From Allobosea sp. WAO (GTDB lineage Bacteria > Pseudomonadota > Alphaproteobacteria > Rhizobiales > Beijerinckiaceae): DNA of 64,000 nt. The notes beneath the pieces were generated by a model. It ran no database searches, was not told where the DNA came from, and worked only from the letters and a program-made list of their open reading frames with translations. The translations under genes were made by a program, and so were the position numbers. Location: the NCBI RefSeq assembly GCF_001509835.1, contig NZ_JXTJ01000011.1, positions 90,301-154,300 on the forward strand. The letters are read 5' to 3'. Each line of letters opens with the position of its first letter. The first letter of the stretch is position 1. Positions 8,339-16,880 of this stretch are shown here, piece after piece.

Positions 8339-9052
8339 ATGATGGCAAAGCTCAAGGCTCTGTTTCTCTGGTGCTGGAACCGGGTTCTCTGGTTCTGGCG
8401 CATCATCAGCCGGCCCAGCGCCTATCTCAGCCTCGGCTTCCTGACGGTCGGCGGCTTCATCTGCGGCGTGCTGTTCTGGGGTGGCTTCAACACCGCGCTC
8501 GAGGTCACCAATACCGAGAAGTTTTGCATCTCCTGTCACGAGATGCGCGACAACGTCTATCAGGAGCTGACCCAGACGGTACACTTCTCCAACCGTTCGG
8601 GCGTGCGCGCCAGCTGCCCGGACTGTCATGTCCCGCATAACTGGACCGACAAGATCGCCCGCAAGATGCAGGCCTCGAAGGAGGTCTGGGGCAAGATCTT
8701 CGGCACCATCTCGACGCGCGAGAAGTTCCTCGGCATGCGCCTCGAACTCGCCAAGCACGAATGGTCGCGCCTCAAGGCCAACGACTCCCTGGAATGCCGC
8801 AACTGCCATTCCTCGGTGGCGATGGACTTCACCAAGCAGACGCGCCGGGCGGCCGATATCCATAGCCGCTTCCTGACCACGGGCGAGAAGACCTGCATCG
8901 ACTGCCACAAGGGCATCGCGCATCTGCTCCCCGACATGACCGGGGTCGAACCCGGCTGGAAGGACAAGCCGGAGCTGCAGGGCAAGGGCGCCGCCTGGCA
9001 TGGACCCGAGCGGGAGATGCGGGCCTATCTCGCCGATCTGCCCTCAAAGTAA
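8339..9052 (+). CDS. napC: Membrane-anchored tetrahaem quinol dehydrogenase NapC
   Basis: 237 residues: one N-terminal transmembrane helix (YLSLGFLTVGGFICGVLFW) anchors a periplasmic domain with four haem motifs, CISCH, CPDCH, CRNCH and CIDCH. NapC/NirT proteins oxidise membrane quinol and reduce NapB. It is the last gene of napEFDABC and is followed by a strong hairpin. napG and napH are absent, as in other alphaproteobacterial loci. Start is ATG 8339 or 8342. Confidence 0.95.
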   Translation: MMAKLKALFLWCWNRVLWFWRIISRPSAYLSLGFLTVGGFICGVLFWGGFNTALEVTNTEKFCISCHEMRDNVYQELTQTVHFSNRSGVRASCPDCHVPHNWTDKIARKMQASKEVWGKIFGTISTREKFLGMRLELAKHEWSRLKANDSLECRNCHSSVAMDFTKQTRRAADIHSRFLTTGEKTCIDCHKGIAHLLPDMTGVEPGWKDKPELQGKGAAWHGPEREMRAYLADLPSK

Positions 9053-9087
9053 AGGCGGCGTGCTTTCAGCAAATCGGCGTGAAAGCG

Positions 9088-9119
9088 AAGACGGCCCCGG
9101 TGTGTGCCGGGGCCGTCTT
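9088..9119. terminator. Strong bidirectional terminator hairpin after napC
   Basis: A perfect 13-bp stem (arms 9088-9100 and 9107-9119, starting AAGACGG and ending CCGTCTT) with a 6-nt TGTGTG loop. It lies between convergent napC (+) and the phnD-like gene (-). The A/T ends on both sides let it work in both directions. Confidence 0.85.
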
Positions 9120-9145
9120 GCTTCATTTCAGGGCTGAGCCGGTGG

Positions 9146-10195
9146 TCAGTTCTTCGGCGCCTGCTGCTGGGCCTTCTTGCGCTCCAGCGCCTCGGCCTCG
9201 CGCTTGGCCTCGGCCTCGTAGCTGCGCTTGTTGAACGGCGTGCCGGATTTCTCGGCTACCTCGCGCACCACGCCCCATTTCTCCTTGTAGGTGATCGGGA
9301 CGTAGCGATCCTCGCCGTTGAACTCCTTCTTCTCCTCATCGGTGAACTTGTAGCTGAAGAAGCATTCGCGGATCTTCGCCGCCAGTTCCGGCTTCAGGTC
9401 GTGGGCGTGGACATAGCCGTTCGTCGGGAAGACCTCGCTGGTGTAGAGCACGCGGAAATCGTCGCGCTTGATCGTGCCGCGCGCCACCATCCGCTCGAAG
9501 ACGTCGTCCGCGATCGCCGCCATGTCGTAGTCGCCATGGTTGATCCCGAGGATAGACTTGTCGTGCCCGCCCGACATCAGCGGCTTGTAGTCGGTGTCCG
9601 GGGTCAGGCCGAGCGGCGGGAACAGCACGCGCGGGGCGAGATTGCCGGAGTTCGAGGAGGGCGAGGTATGCGCGACCTTCTTGCCCTTGAGATCTGCCAT
9701 CGTCTTGTAGGGACTGTTCGCCTTGACCAGCGCGATCAGCTTGTAGCCGCGCGGCCCGGCTTCCGAGCCGCCAGCGGCGAAGGGCACCGCACCGGCCATG
9801 TTGACGGCAAAGGCGGTCGGGCCGGTCGAGAAACCAGCGATGTGAAGCCGGCCCGAGCGCATCGCCTCGATCTGCGAGGTGTTCGACTGGACCGAGAAAT
9901 ACACCACCTTGCGGCCGATGCAGGTGTTGAGATGCGTCACGAACGGCTTGAGCAGGTTGGCATAGATCGCGGGATCCTCGACCGGCGTATAGGCGAAGAC
10001 CAGCGTCGATGGGTCCTTCTGCTTGGCGGCGTCGGTCGGCGTGTCGGCGACGAGATCATTGTTGGCGTCGCAATACTGGTCGTCGAGCTGCCCGCGATTG
10101 GGGCAAGCATCCTGGGCGCTGGCGCCGAGCGGCGAGAGAATGGCTGCGGCAAGCGAGCCGACGATGGCGGCTTTCGCCAAGTTTACGATCTTCAT
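9146..10195 (-). CDS. PhnD-type phosphate/phosphonate ABC substrate-binding protein (orphan)
   Basis: 349 residues. A Sec signal (to about residue 27, GASAQ) precedes a PhnD/PtxB-like domain with the typical TMADLKGKKVAH and SSNSGNLAPR segments. Two unusual parts: an N-terminal extension with Cys31 and Cys42 and an Asp43-x-Asn45-x-Asp47 calcium-loop-like stretch, and a Lys/Glu/Gln-rich tail. ATG 10195 follows GGAGGA. No permease or ATPase gene is adjacent, so it either uses distant ABC components or acts as a periplasmic sensor. The ligand is not readable from sequence. Confidence 0.85.
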   Translation of the reverse strand: MKIVNLAKAAIVGSLAAAILSPLGASAQDACPNRGQLDDQYCDANNDLVADTPTDAAKQKDPSTLVFAYTPVEDPAIYANLLKPFVTHLNTCIGRKVVYFSVQSNTSQIEAMRSGRLHIAGFSTGPTAFAVNMAGAVPFAAGGSEAGPRGYKLIALVKANSPYKTMADLKGKKVAHTSPSSNSGNLAPRVLFPPLGLTPDTDYKPLMSGGHDKSILGINHGDYDMAAIADDVFERMVARGTIKRDDFRVLYTSEVFPTNGYVHAHDLKPELAAKIRECFFSYKFTDEEKKEFNGEDRYVPITYKEKWGVVREVAEKSGTPFNKRSYEAEAKREAEALERKKAQQQAPKN

Positions 10196-10536
10196 TCTGT
10201 TCCTCCAGAGGCATTTCAGCACGGCTATTCTTGCTCGCCGCTGGCGCGGTTCTCTTAATTTGCCGGCGCACTGACCCAAGTTCTCGGACAAATGTCTTGC
10301 GGTCAACACTTATGTTCGAATGCGCCGCGCTTGCTACGGCGGTTCGGTTGGGGCAGGGCGCTCGATGACGTGTCGTTCGCCGCTCCATGGGCCGGCCATG
10401 GAGCCGCGGTCTCTACGGAGAGCCGGCCGACCCAGATGGTTCGCGAGGAGAGGCGCACTCGCGGCGATGAAGCCACGTGTCGCGGAGAAATCGGCGCTGC
10501 GGATCGGATGGGATGCACTCCGGCGGTCGACCCGGA
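10196..10536. other. Intergenic region; stem-loop, no gene seen
   Basis: 341 bp between the start of the phnD-like gene and the end of the lysR gene, both on minus. It must hold the phnD promoter. A perfect 9-bp stem, GCTCCATGG-gccgg-CCATGGAGC (10382-10404), lies about 130 bp beyond the lysR stop and could end that transcript, although no T run follows. Confidence 0.5.
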
Positions 10537-11454
10537 TCACTGCACGGGGCGCGTTGCGAACTCACGACGCAGATTGCGTACGGCGCCGACCAGTTCCCTG
10601 ATCATCGGCATGGCCCGATATTGCCGTGCATAGAACAGGCCGAAGCTCGGGCACCAGTAGCTCGTGTCGAGCGGAACGCGGGCCATTGCCTCGGACGCAC
10701 GCATCCGCGGCGATGGCGGCATGTTGAACAGCGAATAGCCGAGGCCGGCGGTGACGAGCTCGGCGGCCAGCTCCCTTGAACTCACGACATAGCGCAGCGC
10801 CGGCTTCAGGCCATGCTGTTCGAACAGGCCGGCGTAATAGGCCCGGGCGCCGGGGAAATCGAGCAGGATGTACGGCTCCTCCCGCAACTCCCCCAGTGTC
10901 ACCGAAGCGGCGCCCGCCAGCCTATGGCCGCGATGCAGGCCGGCATGGATCGGCGCGCGCATGATCGGGACGAAGGAGAGGTCGACCGTCATGGCGTCGT
11001 TGAAGGCGAGGCCGGCGAGCAGTTCGCCCGACCTCACCCGCGTCGCGACCTCCTCGGAGCTCATCTCCTCGAGACGGAAGCGGGCCTGCGGCGCGCGGGC
11101 GGCGAGATGGAGCAGCAGGGGCGGGATGATCGCCGCTGCGGCGGTGGCGACGACGCCGATCCGCATCTCGGTCTGCCATTCATGCGGAATGCGCAAGGCG
11201 GCGTGCTCAAAGGCATCGTGAGCTGCCAGGAACTGCTCGGCGAGCGCAGCAAAATGCTGGCCTTCCGCGGTCAAGGCGACGCCGCGGGCGGGGGTGCGGC
11301 GAAACAGGGGGGCGGCAAGCTTGGCCTCGGCGAAGGCGATGGCCTCGCGAATCGAGGAGGCCGAGATCGCATGGGCCTCCGCCGCCTCGGCGATCGAGCC
11401 TCCGGCCGCGACCGTCACGATGTAGCGCAGCTGCTTGAGCGTGAAGTTCTTCAT
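10537..11454 (-). CDS. LysR-family transcriptional regulator
   Basis: About 305 residues. N-terminal winged helix-turn-helix (LKQLRYIVTVAAGGSIAEAA, then SASSIREAIAFAEAKL) and the alpha/beta effector domain. I use ATG 11454 (MKNFTLKQL); ATG at 11469 is possible but would sit inside the inverted repeat of the promoter. It is divergent from the amidohydrolase-binding protein operon and probably controls it in response to the substrate. The HTH serine/arginine pattern differs somewhat from the common LysR consensus but the domain is intact. Confidence 0.88.
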   Translation of the reverse strand: MKNFTLKQLRYIVTVAAGGSIAEAAEAHAISASSIREAIAFAEAKLAAPLFRRTPARGVALTAEGQHFAALAEQFLAAHDAFEHAALRIPHEWQTEMRIGVVATAAAAIIPPLLLHLAARAPQARFRLEEMSSEEVATRVRSGELLAGLAFNDAMTVDLSFVPIMRAPIHAGLHRGHRLAGAASVTLGELREEPYILLDFPGARAYYAGLFEQHGLKPALRYVVSSRELAAELVTAGLGYSLFNMPPSPRMRASEAMARVPLDTSYWCPSFGLFYARQYRAMPMIRELVGAVRNLRREFATRPVQ

Positions 11455-11465
11455 CGCCGGAACAT

Positions 11466-11497
11466 ACATTCTATGAATGTTTCAGCCAGATGAATGT
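11466..11497. promoter_or_regulatory. Candidate LysR operator
   Basis: ACATTC-TAT-GAATGT (11466-11480) is a perfect interrupted inverted repeat, and its ATGAATGT half recurs at 11490-11497, 17 bp downstream, about 1.5 helical turns. It lies between lysR and the divergent amidohydrolase gene, as expected for an autoregulated LysR site. Confidence 0.5.
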
Positions 11498-11550
11498 ATT
11501 TTACCGTCGCCTGGAACGGAATGATCCTCCGCGCCAGGAGACTGATCACC

Positions 11551-12744
11551 GTGACCCAATGCCTGATCGAAACACTGCGCGGCCAGGAAGCCGAGATGAT
11601 CGCGATCCGACGTGATCTGCACCGGCATCCCGAAATCGCATTCAAGGAATTCAGGACCGCCGCCCTGGTTGCCGAGAAACTGCGCGGCTGGGGCATCGCA
11701 GTCAGCGAAGGGCTCGCCGGTACCGGCGTCGTCGGCGCCTTGCGCGGGCGTCTGCCGGGCGCGGGCGCGATCGGCCTGCGTGCCGACATGGATGCGTTGC
11801 CGATCCGCGAAGCGACCGGCCTGCCTTACGCCTCCGTCCATGACGGCTTGATGCACGCCTGCGGCCATGATGGCCATACGGCGATGCTGCTCGGCGCCGC
11901 GCGCCATCTCGCGATGAACCCCGATTTCGCCGGCACCGTCCATTTCATCTTCCAGCCGGCTGAGGAAGGTGGCGGGGGCGGCAAGGTGATGGTCGAGGAG
12001 GGCCTCTTCCGGCGCTTCCCCTGCGACGCCGTCTATGGCCTGCACAACGAGCCGGGGCTCGAAATCGGCCGGTTCGGCATCCGCAGCGGGCCGATGCTCG
12101 CGGCTATGGACAGCTGGCGGGTCGTCTTCAGGGGCACTGGCGGCCATGGCGGGCGCCCCCATCGCGCCACCGACCCGACGATGGCGCAGGCTCAGTTCGT
12201 GCTGACGCTTCAGAGCGTGATCGGGCGCAACATCCCCGGCCACGAGACCGCCGTGATCAGCGTCGGGCATATCGGCGCGGGGGCGGCGGATGCACCCAAC
12301 AACATCCCCGCGCAGGTGCTGCTCACCGGGACGATGCGGACCTACCGCCCCGAAGTGCGCGAGGTCGTCATCCGGCGCCTGAACGAACTCGCGGCTTCGG
12401 CGGCGAGCGGTCACAACTGCATGGCCGAGGTCATGATCGACTCGCACTATCCGCCTTTGGTCAACAGCCGCGACGAGACCAACCGCGCCGCCGACGCCGC
12501 TGCTTCCGCCTTCGGAGAGGGCGCAATAGATCGCGATTTCCCGCAGATCACGGCGGCCGAGGACTTCGCCTTCATGCTGCGCGAACGGCCCGGCGCATTC
12601 ATGCTGATCGGCAATGGCTTCGCGCCCGACGGGGCCCTCCATCACGTCCACACGCCGCATTACGACTTCAACGACGCGCTCGTGACGATCGGCTCGGCCT
12701 ATTGGGTGACGCTCGCCCGGCGCGAGCTGCGGGCTGAAGCATAA
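11551..12744 (+). CDS. M20D-family amidohydrolase (hippurate hydrolase-like)
   Basis: About 397 residues with GTG start 11551, preceded by AGGAG at 11536-11540; ATG 11521 is an alternative. Zinc-ligand motifs are present: HRHPEIAFKEF, GLRADMDALP, HACGHDGHTAMLLG, the catalytic/metal EE in FQPAEEGGGGG, and a C-terminal histidine in HHVHTPHYDFND. M20D enzymes cleave N-acyl amino acids and related amides in the cytosol. It is followed after 16 nt by a Bug-type binding protein, suggesting import then hydrolysis of an acylated carboxylate. The exact amide is unknown. Confidence 0.9.
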   Translation: MTQCLIETLRGQEAEMIAIRRDLHRHPEIAFKEFRTAALVAEKLRGWGIAVSEGLAGTGVVGALRGRLPGAGAIGLRADMDALPIREATGLPYASVHDGLMHACGHDGHTAMLLGAARHLAMNPDFAGTVHFIFQPAEEGGGGGKVMVEEGLFRRFPCDAVYGLHNEPGLEIGRFGIRSGPMLAAMDSWRVVFRGTGGHGGRPHRATDPTMAQAQFVLTLQSVIGRNIPGHETAVISVGHIGAGAADAPNNIPAQVLLTGTMRTYRPEVREVVIRRLNELAASAASGHNCMAEVMIDSHYPPLVNSRDETNRAADAAASAFGEGAIDRDFPQITAAEDFAFMLRERPGAFMLIGNGFAPDGALHHVHTPHYDFNDALVTIGSAYWVTLARRELRAEA

Positions 12745-12760
12745 AAGGGGGAGTTATCCG

Positions 12761-13729
12761 ATGCGCCGCAGAACCTTCCTGACAGGTGCCGCCGGCCTCG
12801 GCTGGAGCAGCTCGAGCCTCGCCCAGGGGCAGGCCTGGCCGACCAGGCCGATTCGTCTCGTCGTCGGCTTCGCCGCCGGTGGCGCATCCGACATCGTCGG
12901 ACGCCAGATCAGCCCAGGCCTGGGTGAGCGTCTCGGCCAGACGGTCTATGTCGAGAATCGGGCCGGCGCCGGCGGAAACCTCGCCGCCGCCAGCGTCGCC
13001 CAGGCGGAGCCGGATGGCTACACGCTGATGCTGGCGACGCCAGGGCCCGAGACGATCAACCCGACGGTCTACGACAAGCTGCCTTTCGATCCGCAGAAAG
13101 ACTTCGCGCCGATCGCGTTGCTCTGCTCGATCCTCGATGTGCTCGCCGTGCCGGCCGATCGGCCCTGGAAGACCGTCAAGGATTTGGTCGACGACGCCCG
13201 TGCCAGGCCGGGCGCGATCACCTTCTCATCCTCCGGCATCGGCTCGCCGAGCCATGTCGCCCTGCTGCTGCTGCAGTCGCTGACGGGCATCAATGTCGTG
13301 CATGTGCCCTATCGCGGCGGCGGGCCGATGATGGGTGACTTCCTGGCCGGCCGGATCGATGCGACGATCGGAACCGGCCCGGTGCTGATGCCGCTCGGCG
13401 AGGGGGGGCAACTGCGCATTCTCGGCGTCGCCACGGCCGAGCGCTCGCCGCTCGCACCGCACATCCCGGCGATCTCGGAAACGGTTCCCGGCTACGCGGT
13501 GGCCAACTGGCTCGGCCTCGCCGCTCCGGCCAAAACGCCTCCGGCCCTGATCGAAAAAATCCATCAGGCTGCCCTGGCAACGCTGGCCGACCCGGCGGTG
13601 CGCGCCAAGCTCACGCAGCAATCGGCCGTGCCGACGCCGCTCAGCCCGCAGGACTACGCGGCGCATATCAAGGCGGAGTATGCGCGTTGGACGCCTCTGC
13701 TGAAAGCGGCGAAGGCCAAGGTGGAGTAA
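12761..13729 (+). CDS. Tripartite tricarboxylate transporter binding protein (Bug/TctC family)
   Basis: 322 residues; the N-terminal MRRRTFLTGAAGLG is a Tat-like or strong Sec signal, followed by the family start WPTRPIRLVVGFAAGGASDI and the VPYRGGGPMM ligand loop. Bug proteins bind carboxylates or small amides in the periplasm. A strong GGGGGAG site precedes ATG 12761. No TctA/TctB genes are linked here, though a complete set occurs about 5 kb away, so it may share membrane components. Probably co-transcribed with the amidohydrolase. Confidence 0.92.
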   Translation: MRRRTFLTGAAGLGWSSSSLAQGQAWPTRPIRLVVGFAAGGASDIVGRQISPGLGERLGQTVYVENRAGAGGNLAAASVAQAEPDGYTLMLATPGPETINPTVYDKLPFDPQKDFAPIALLCSILDVLAVPADRPWKTVKDLVDDARARPGAITFSSSGIGSPSHVALLLLQSLTGINVVHVPYRGGGPMMGDFLAGRIDATIGTGPVLMPLGEGGQLRILGVATAERSPLAPHIPAISETVPGYAVANWLGLAAPAKTPPALIEKIHQAALATLADPAVRAKLTQQSAVPTPLSPQDYAAHIKAEYARWTPLLKAAKAKVE

Positions 13730-13943
13730 GAGCACAAGGCGATCGACGGTGCCGCCGGGCGGCCAACGTGGCCAGCTGCGCCTCGAACCGCGCGCCGAGA
13801 TCGGCGACCGACCCCGCCGGTCTTCCGTGGCCGAAGAGGATGGCCGCGCGCGCAGCGCGCCGATATCGTGGCCGGCGGTGATGTGCTGCCGAGGCCTTGG
13901 ATCAGAAATGCTGCGTCCGGTGAGAGCCGCCTCGACGGGCGCG

Positions 13944-14753
13944 TTAAGGCCGCAATCCGGAAAATGACGGCGCCCGTTTCTCGAGGAAGGCGTTCATCCC
14001 TTCCCTGAAGTCGCCGCTCATGTAGCACATCAGGATTAGGCGATCGCCTTCGTCGCGCGGGATCGCGGGCCTGAGACGGCGTAGGGCCTGCTTCGTCGCT
14101 TGCAAGGTCAGCGGCGCATGCCCGGCAACGAGACGCGCCAGTTCCTGCGCGCGCGGCATGAGGTCGGCCGGCTCCGCCACCACTTCGCTGACGAGTCCGA
14201 TCGCCAGCGCCTCCTGCGCCTCGAACAGGCGCGCCGTGAAGATCAGTTCCTTCAGCCGCGCGGTTCCGAGCAGTTCGGCGAAGCGGGCATAGTTGGACAT
14301 CGACAGGCAGTTGCCGAGCGTGCGCGCGATCGGGAAGCCGAATTTGGAGTTGCTCGCCGCGATGCGCAGGTCGCAGCAGCCGGCGATCGCCGCCCCGCCA
14401 CCGGTGCAGGCGCCTGCGATAGCTGCGATGGTCGGGGCCCGGCAAGTCTCCAGCGCGCCGAGCACGCGGTCGATGCGCGCCTCGTATCCGAGCGCGTCCT
14501 CCGGGGTGCTGAACGCGCGGAACTGCGCGATGTCGGTGCCCGCAGCGAAGGCCCGCCCCCCCGCGCCGGTAAGGACCACCGCCCGGGTCGAGCTGTCGGC
14601 GTTCACCGTCTCGCAGATCTCGACGAGCCGGTCATACATCTCGAAGGTGAAGGCGTTGCGCGCTTCGGGGCGGTTGAAGGTGACCGTCGCGATGCCATCG
14701 GCGACGTCGTAGAGGATGGTCGGCAGGGCTTCCGTCTGGGCGCCGTCGGACAT
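13944..14753 (-). CDS. Crotonase-superfamily protein lacking the hydratase glutamates (paralogue 1)
   Basis: 269 residues with the crotonase fold and oxyanion-hole segments FAAGTDIAQF and CTGGGAAIAG. The two catalytic glutamates of enoyl-CoA hydratase, expected after GGG and 20 residues later, are Ala122 and Ile142. It is therefore unlikely to hydrate enoyl-CoAs by the classical mechanism; isomerase, decarboxylase, hydrolase or lyase activity on an acyl-CoA is more likely. It follows paralogue 2 after 14 nt and ends a three-gene operon with a CoA-transferase. Confidence 0.85.
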   Translation of the reverse strand: MSDGAQTEALPTILYDVADGIATVTFNRPEARNAFTFEMYDRLVEICETVNADSSTRAVVLTGAGGRAFAAGTDIAQFRAFSTPEDALGYEARIDRVLGALETCRAPTIAAIAGACTGGGAAIAGCCDLRIAASNSKFGFPIARTLGNCLSMSNYARFAELLGTARLKELIFTARLFEAQEALAIGLVSEVVAEPADLMPRAQELARLVAGHAPLTLQATKQALRRLRPAIPRDEGDRLILMCYMSGDFREGMNAFLEKRAPSFSGLRP

Positions 14754-14767
14754 CGTCGTTCCCTTGC

Positions 14768-15553
14768 TCAGCGGCCCTTGAAGTTCGGCTTGCGCTTCTC
14801 GGCAAAGGCGCGGCGGCCTTCGGCATAGTCCTCGCTGTCGAAGCAGGCCTTCACCAGCCTGTCGCAGAAGGCGAGATTGCGGTCCGCCTCATCCTTCAGC
14901 GCCTCGTTCACGATCTGCTTGATCGCGGTCACCGTCAGCGGTGCATTGCCGGCAATGGTGCGCGCATAATCGGTGACGTAGGTCTCTAGCTCCGTCTGCG
15001 GGACGATACGGTTGGCGAGCCCCATGGTCCGCGCTTCCTCGGCGTCGAACTGGCGGGCCGTGAAGAAGATTTCCTTGGCGAAGGATGGGTGCACCACCTC
15101 AAGCAGCCGCCGGATACGGGCATAGCCGTAGCCGAGGCCGAGCTTGGCGGCGGGAATAGCGAATTTCGCGGTCTCGCTGCATAGGCGCAGATCGCAGCAG
15201 ACGGCGAGGTTTGCGCCGCCGCCGATGCAGTAGCCATGGATCATCGCGATGGTCGGCTTTTCGATGGCCCGCAGCGCGCTGTAGGTGCCCTCGGTTGCTA
15301 CCTCATAGCGCTTCACCGCCTCTTCCTGCGCACGCTCGTCGTCGAATTTCGAGATATCCGCGCCGGAGACGAAGGATTTCTCGCCGGCGCCGCGCACCAC
15401 CACGACCCGCACGTCCGGATCGGCCCGGAAACCGGCGATGATTCTGATCGCTGCCTCCCACATCTCCAGTGAGACGGCGTTGTGGCGCTCGGGATTGTTG
15501 AAGATCAGCCAGCCGATACCATCGGCCTTTCGGGCGATCATCTTGTCGGTCAT
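14768..15553 (-). CDS. Crotonase-superfamily protein lacking the hydratase glutamates (paralogue 2)
   Basis: 261 residues starting at ATG 15553 (MTDKMIARKADG). Oxyanion-hole sequences FVSGADISKF and CIGGGANLAVCCDL are clear, but the hydratase glutamates are replaced by Asn115 and Ala135. It differs strongly from paralogue 1, so the pair is not a recent duplication and probably performs two steps. It sits 31 nt after the CaiB-type CoA-transferase, which would supply the CoA ester. Confidence 0.85.
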   Translation of the reverse strand: MTDKMIARKADGIGWLIFNNPERHNAVSLEMWEAAIRIIAGFRADPDVRVVVVRGAGEKSFVSGADISKFDDERAQEEAVKRYEVATEGTYSALRAIEKPTIAMIHGYCIGGGANLAVCCDLRLCSETAKFAIPAAKLGLGYGYARIRRLLEVVHPSFAKEIFFTARQFDAEEARTMGLANRIVPQTELETYVTDYARTIAGNAPLTVTAIKQIVNEALKDEADRNLAFCDRLVKACFDSEDYAEGRRAFAEKRKPNFKGR

Positions 15554-15584
15554 TTTGGGGAAATCCTGACTGCGGTCGCTTCGG

Positions 15585-16781
15585 TTAGATCGTGCCATTG
15601 GCGTGGAAGGCGGCGATATCCGCGGGCGAGAAGCCGATCTCGCGCAGGATCTCGTCGGATTGCTCGCCTTGTTCCGGCGGCGGCACGCGGATGGAGCTCG
15701 GCGTGCCGCTGAGCTGGACCGGCTGGCCGACGAGCGTGATCTCGCGGGCGAGCGCCGGCGAATGGATGCTCTGCGCAATGCCCAGATGCTGCACCTGCGG
15801 GTCTGCGAAGACCTCGTCGATGCTGTTGATCGAGCCGCAGGGCACGCCGAACTGGCTGAAACGCGCGATCCAGTAGCTGCAATTCTGCGTAGTGAGGATC
15901 GCGTTGATCTCCTGCCCCAACGCGTCGCGGTTGCGGGAGCGCAGTGCCGAAGTGGCATAGTCCGGATGCGTGATCAGGTCGGTGCGATCGACCGAGCGGC
16001 AGAAGCGCTCCCAGATCGCCTGCCCGGTCGCGGCGATGTTGATATGGCCGTCCGCAGTCTGGAAAACGCCGGTGGGGATACTGGTCGGGTGATTGTTGCC
16101 GGCCTGCTTGGGGACCTCGCCATCCATCAGCCAGCGCGCCGCCTGGAAATCGAGCATCGCGATCTGGGCCTGGAGCAATGAGGTCTGGACCCATTGGCCC
16201 TTGCCGGTTTCCTCGCGCGCCAGCAGCGCCACCATGATGCCGAGCGAACAATAGAGCCCGGCCGTCAGGTCGGCCACCGGAATGCCGACGCGGACCGGCC
16301 CCTGCCCGGGCAGGCCGGTGATCGACATCAGCCCGCCAAGGCCCTGTGCGATCTGGTCGAAGCCCGGCCGCGCCGCATAGGGCCCATCCTGTCCGAAGCC
16401 CGAGATGCTGGCATAGACGAGGCGCGGGTTGAGCTCGGCCAACTGCTCATAGGCGATGCCGAGCCGATGCTTCACGTCCGGGCGATAGTTCTCGACGATC
16501 ACATCGGCCTTCTCGACGAGCCTGCGCAGGATCACCTTGCCCTCCTCGGATTTGAGATTGAGCGTCAGGCTGCGCTTGTTGCGATGCAGGTTCTGGAAGT
16601 CGGGCCCATGGCGCGGTCCGCCCGGCCCCTCGCCCGGCTCGAGCTCAGGCGGCGTCTCGATCTTGATGACGTTCGCCCCCCAGTCGGCGAGCTGGCGGAC
16701 GGCTGTGGGTCCGGATCTGACGCGGGTCAGATCGAGCACGGTGAAGCGGGACAGGGCTTGCGAGGCGGGTTCGAAAGGCAT
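15585..16781 (-). CDS. CaiB/BaiF-type (family III) CoA-transferase
   Basis: 398 residues with the family start FTVLDLTRVRSGPTAVRQLADWGANVIKIE and the RPGFDQIAQG segment holding the predicted catalytic aspartate (forms the aspartyl-CoA thioester intermediate). Family III enzymes move CoA between carboxylic acids without free CoA. ATG 16781 follows AAGGAGA. It leads the operon with two crotonase-fold enzymes and is divergent from a FadR-type regulator and a TctCBA transporter: imported carboxylate is probably activated here and then processed. Confidence 0.93.
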   Translation of the reverse strand: MPFEPASQALSRFTVLDLTRVRSGPTAVRQLADWGANVIKIETPPELEPGEGPGGPRHGPDFQNLHRNKRSLTLNLKSEEGKVILRRLVEKADVIVENYRPDVKHRLGIAYEQLAELNPRLVYASISGFGQDGPYAARPGFDQIAQGLGGLMSITGLPGQGPVRVGIPVADLTAGLYCSLGIMVALLAREETGKGQWVQTSLLQAQIAMLDFQAARWLMDGEVPKQAGNNHPTSIPTGVFQTADGHINIAATGQAIWERFCRSVDRTDLITHPDYATSALRSRNRDALGQEINAILTTQNCSYWIARFSQFGVPCGSINSIDEVFADPQVQHLGIAQSIHSPALAREITLVGQPVQLSGTPSSIRVPPPEQGEQSDEILREIGFSPADIAAFHANGTI

Positions 16782-16837
16782 GGCCTTCTCCTTGTCAGCA
16801 GCCTGCCGAGCAGAATGCAGACTGTCAACAATGTTTC

Positions 16838-16854
16838 GTCAACTGTTGACAGTT
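16838..16854. promoter_or_regulatory. Candidate GntR/FadR-type operator
   Basis: Two overlapping perfect inverted repeats, GTCAAC-T-GTTGAC (16838-16850) and AACTGT-TG-ACAGTT (16841-16854), with a further TGTCAACA half-site just upstream at 16823-16830. They lie between the CoA-transferase and regulator genes, where one dimer could repress both directions. Confidence 0.6.
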
Positions 16855-16880
16855 GCTCTTTGCAGGTCAAGGATCGGGCC

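Noticed and set aside
13730..13943. Terminator candidate GCGCGC-GCA-GCGCGC at 13846-13860 between convergent tctC and crotonase genes
   Set aside because: Simple alternating GC in a GC-rich background, no T run, 3-nt loop; not distinguishable from chance.
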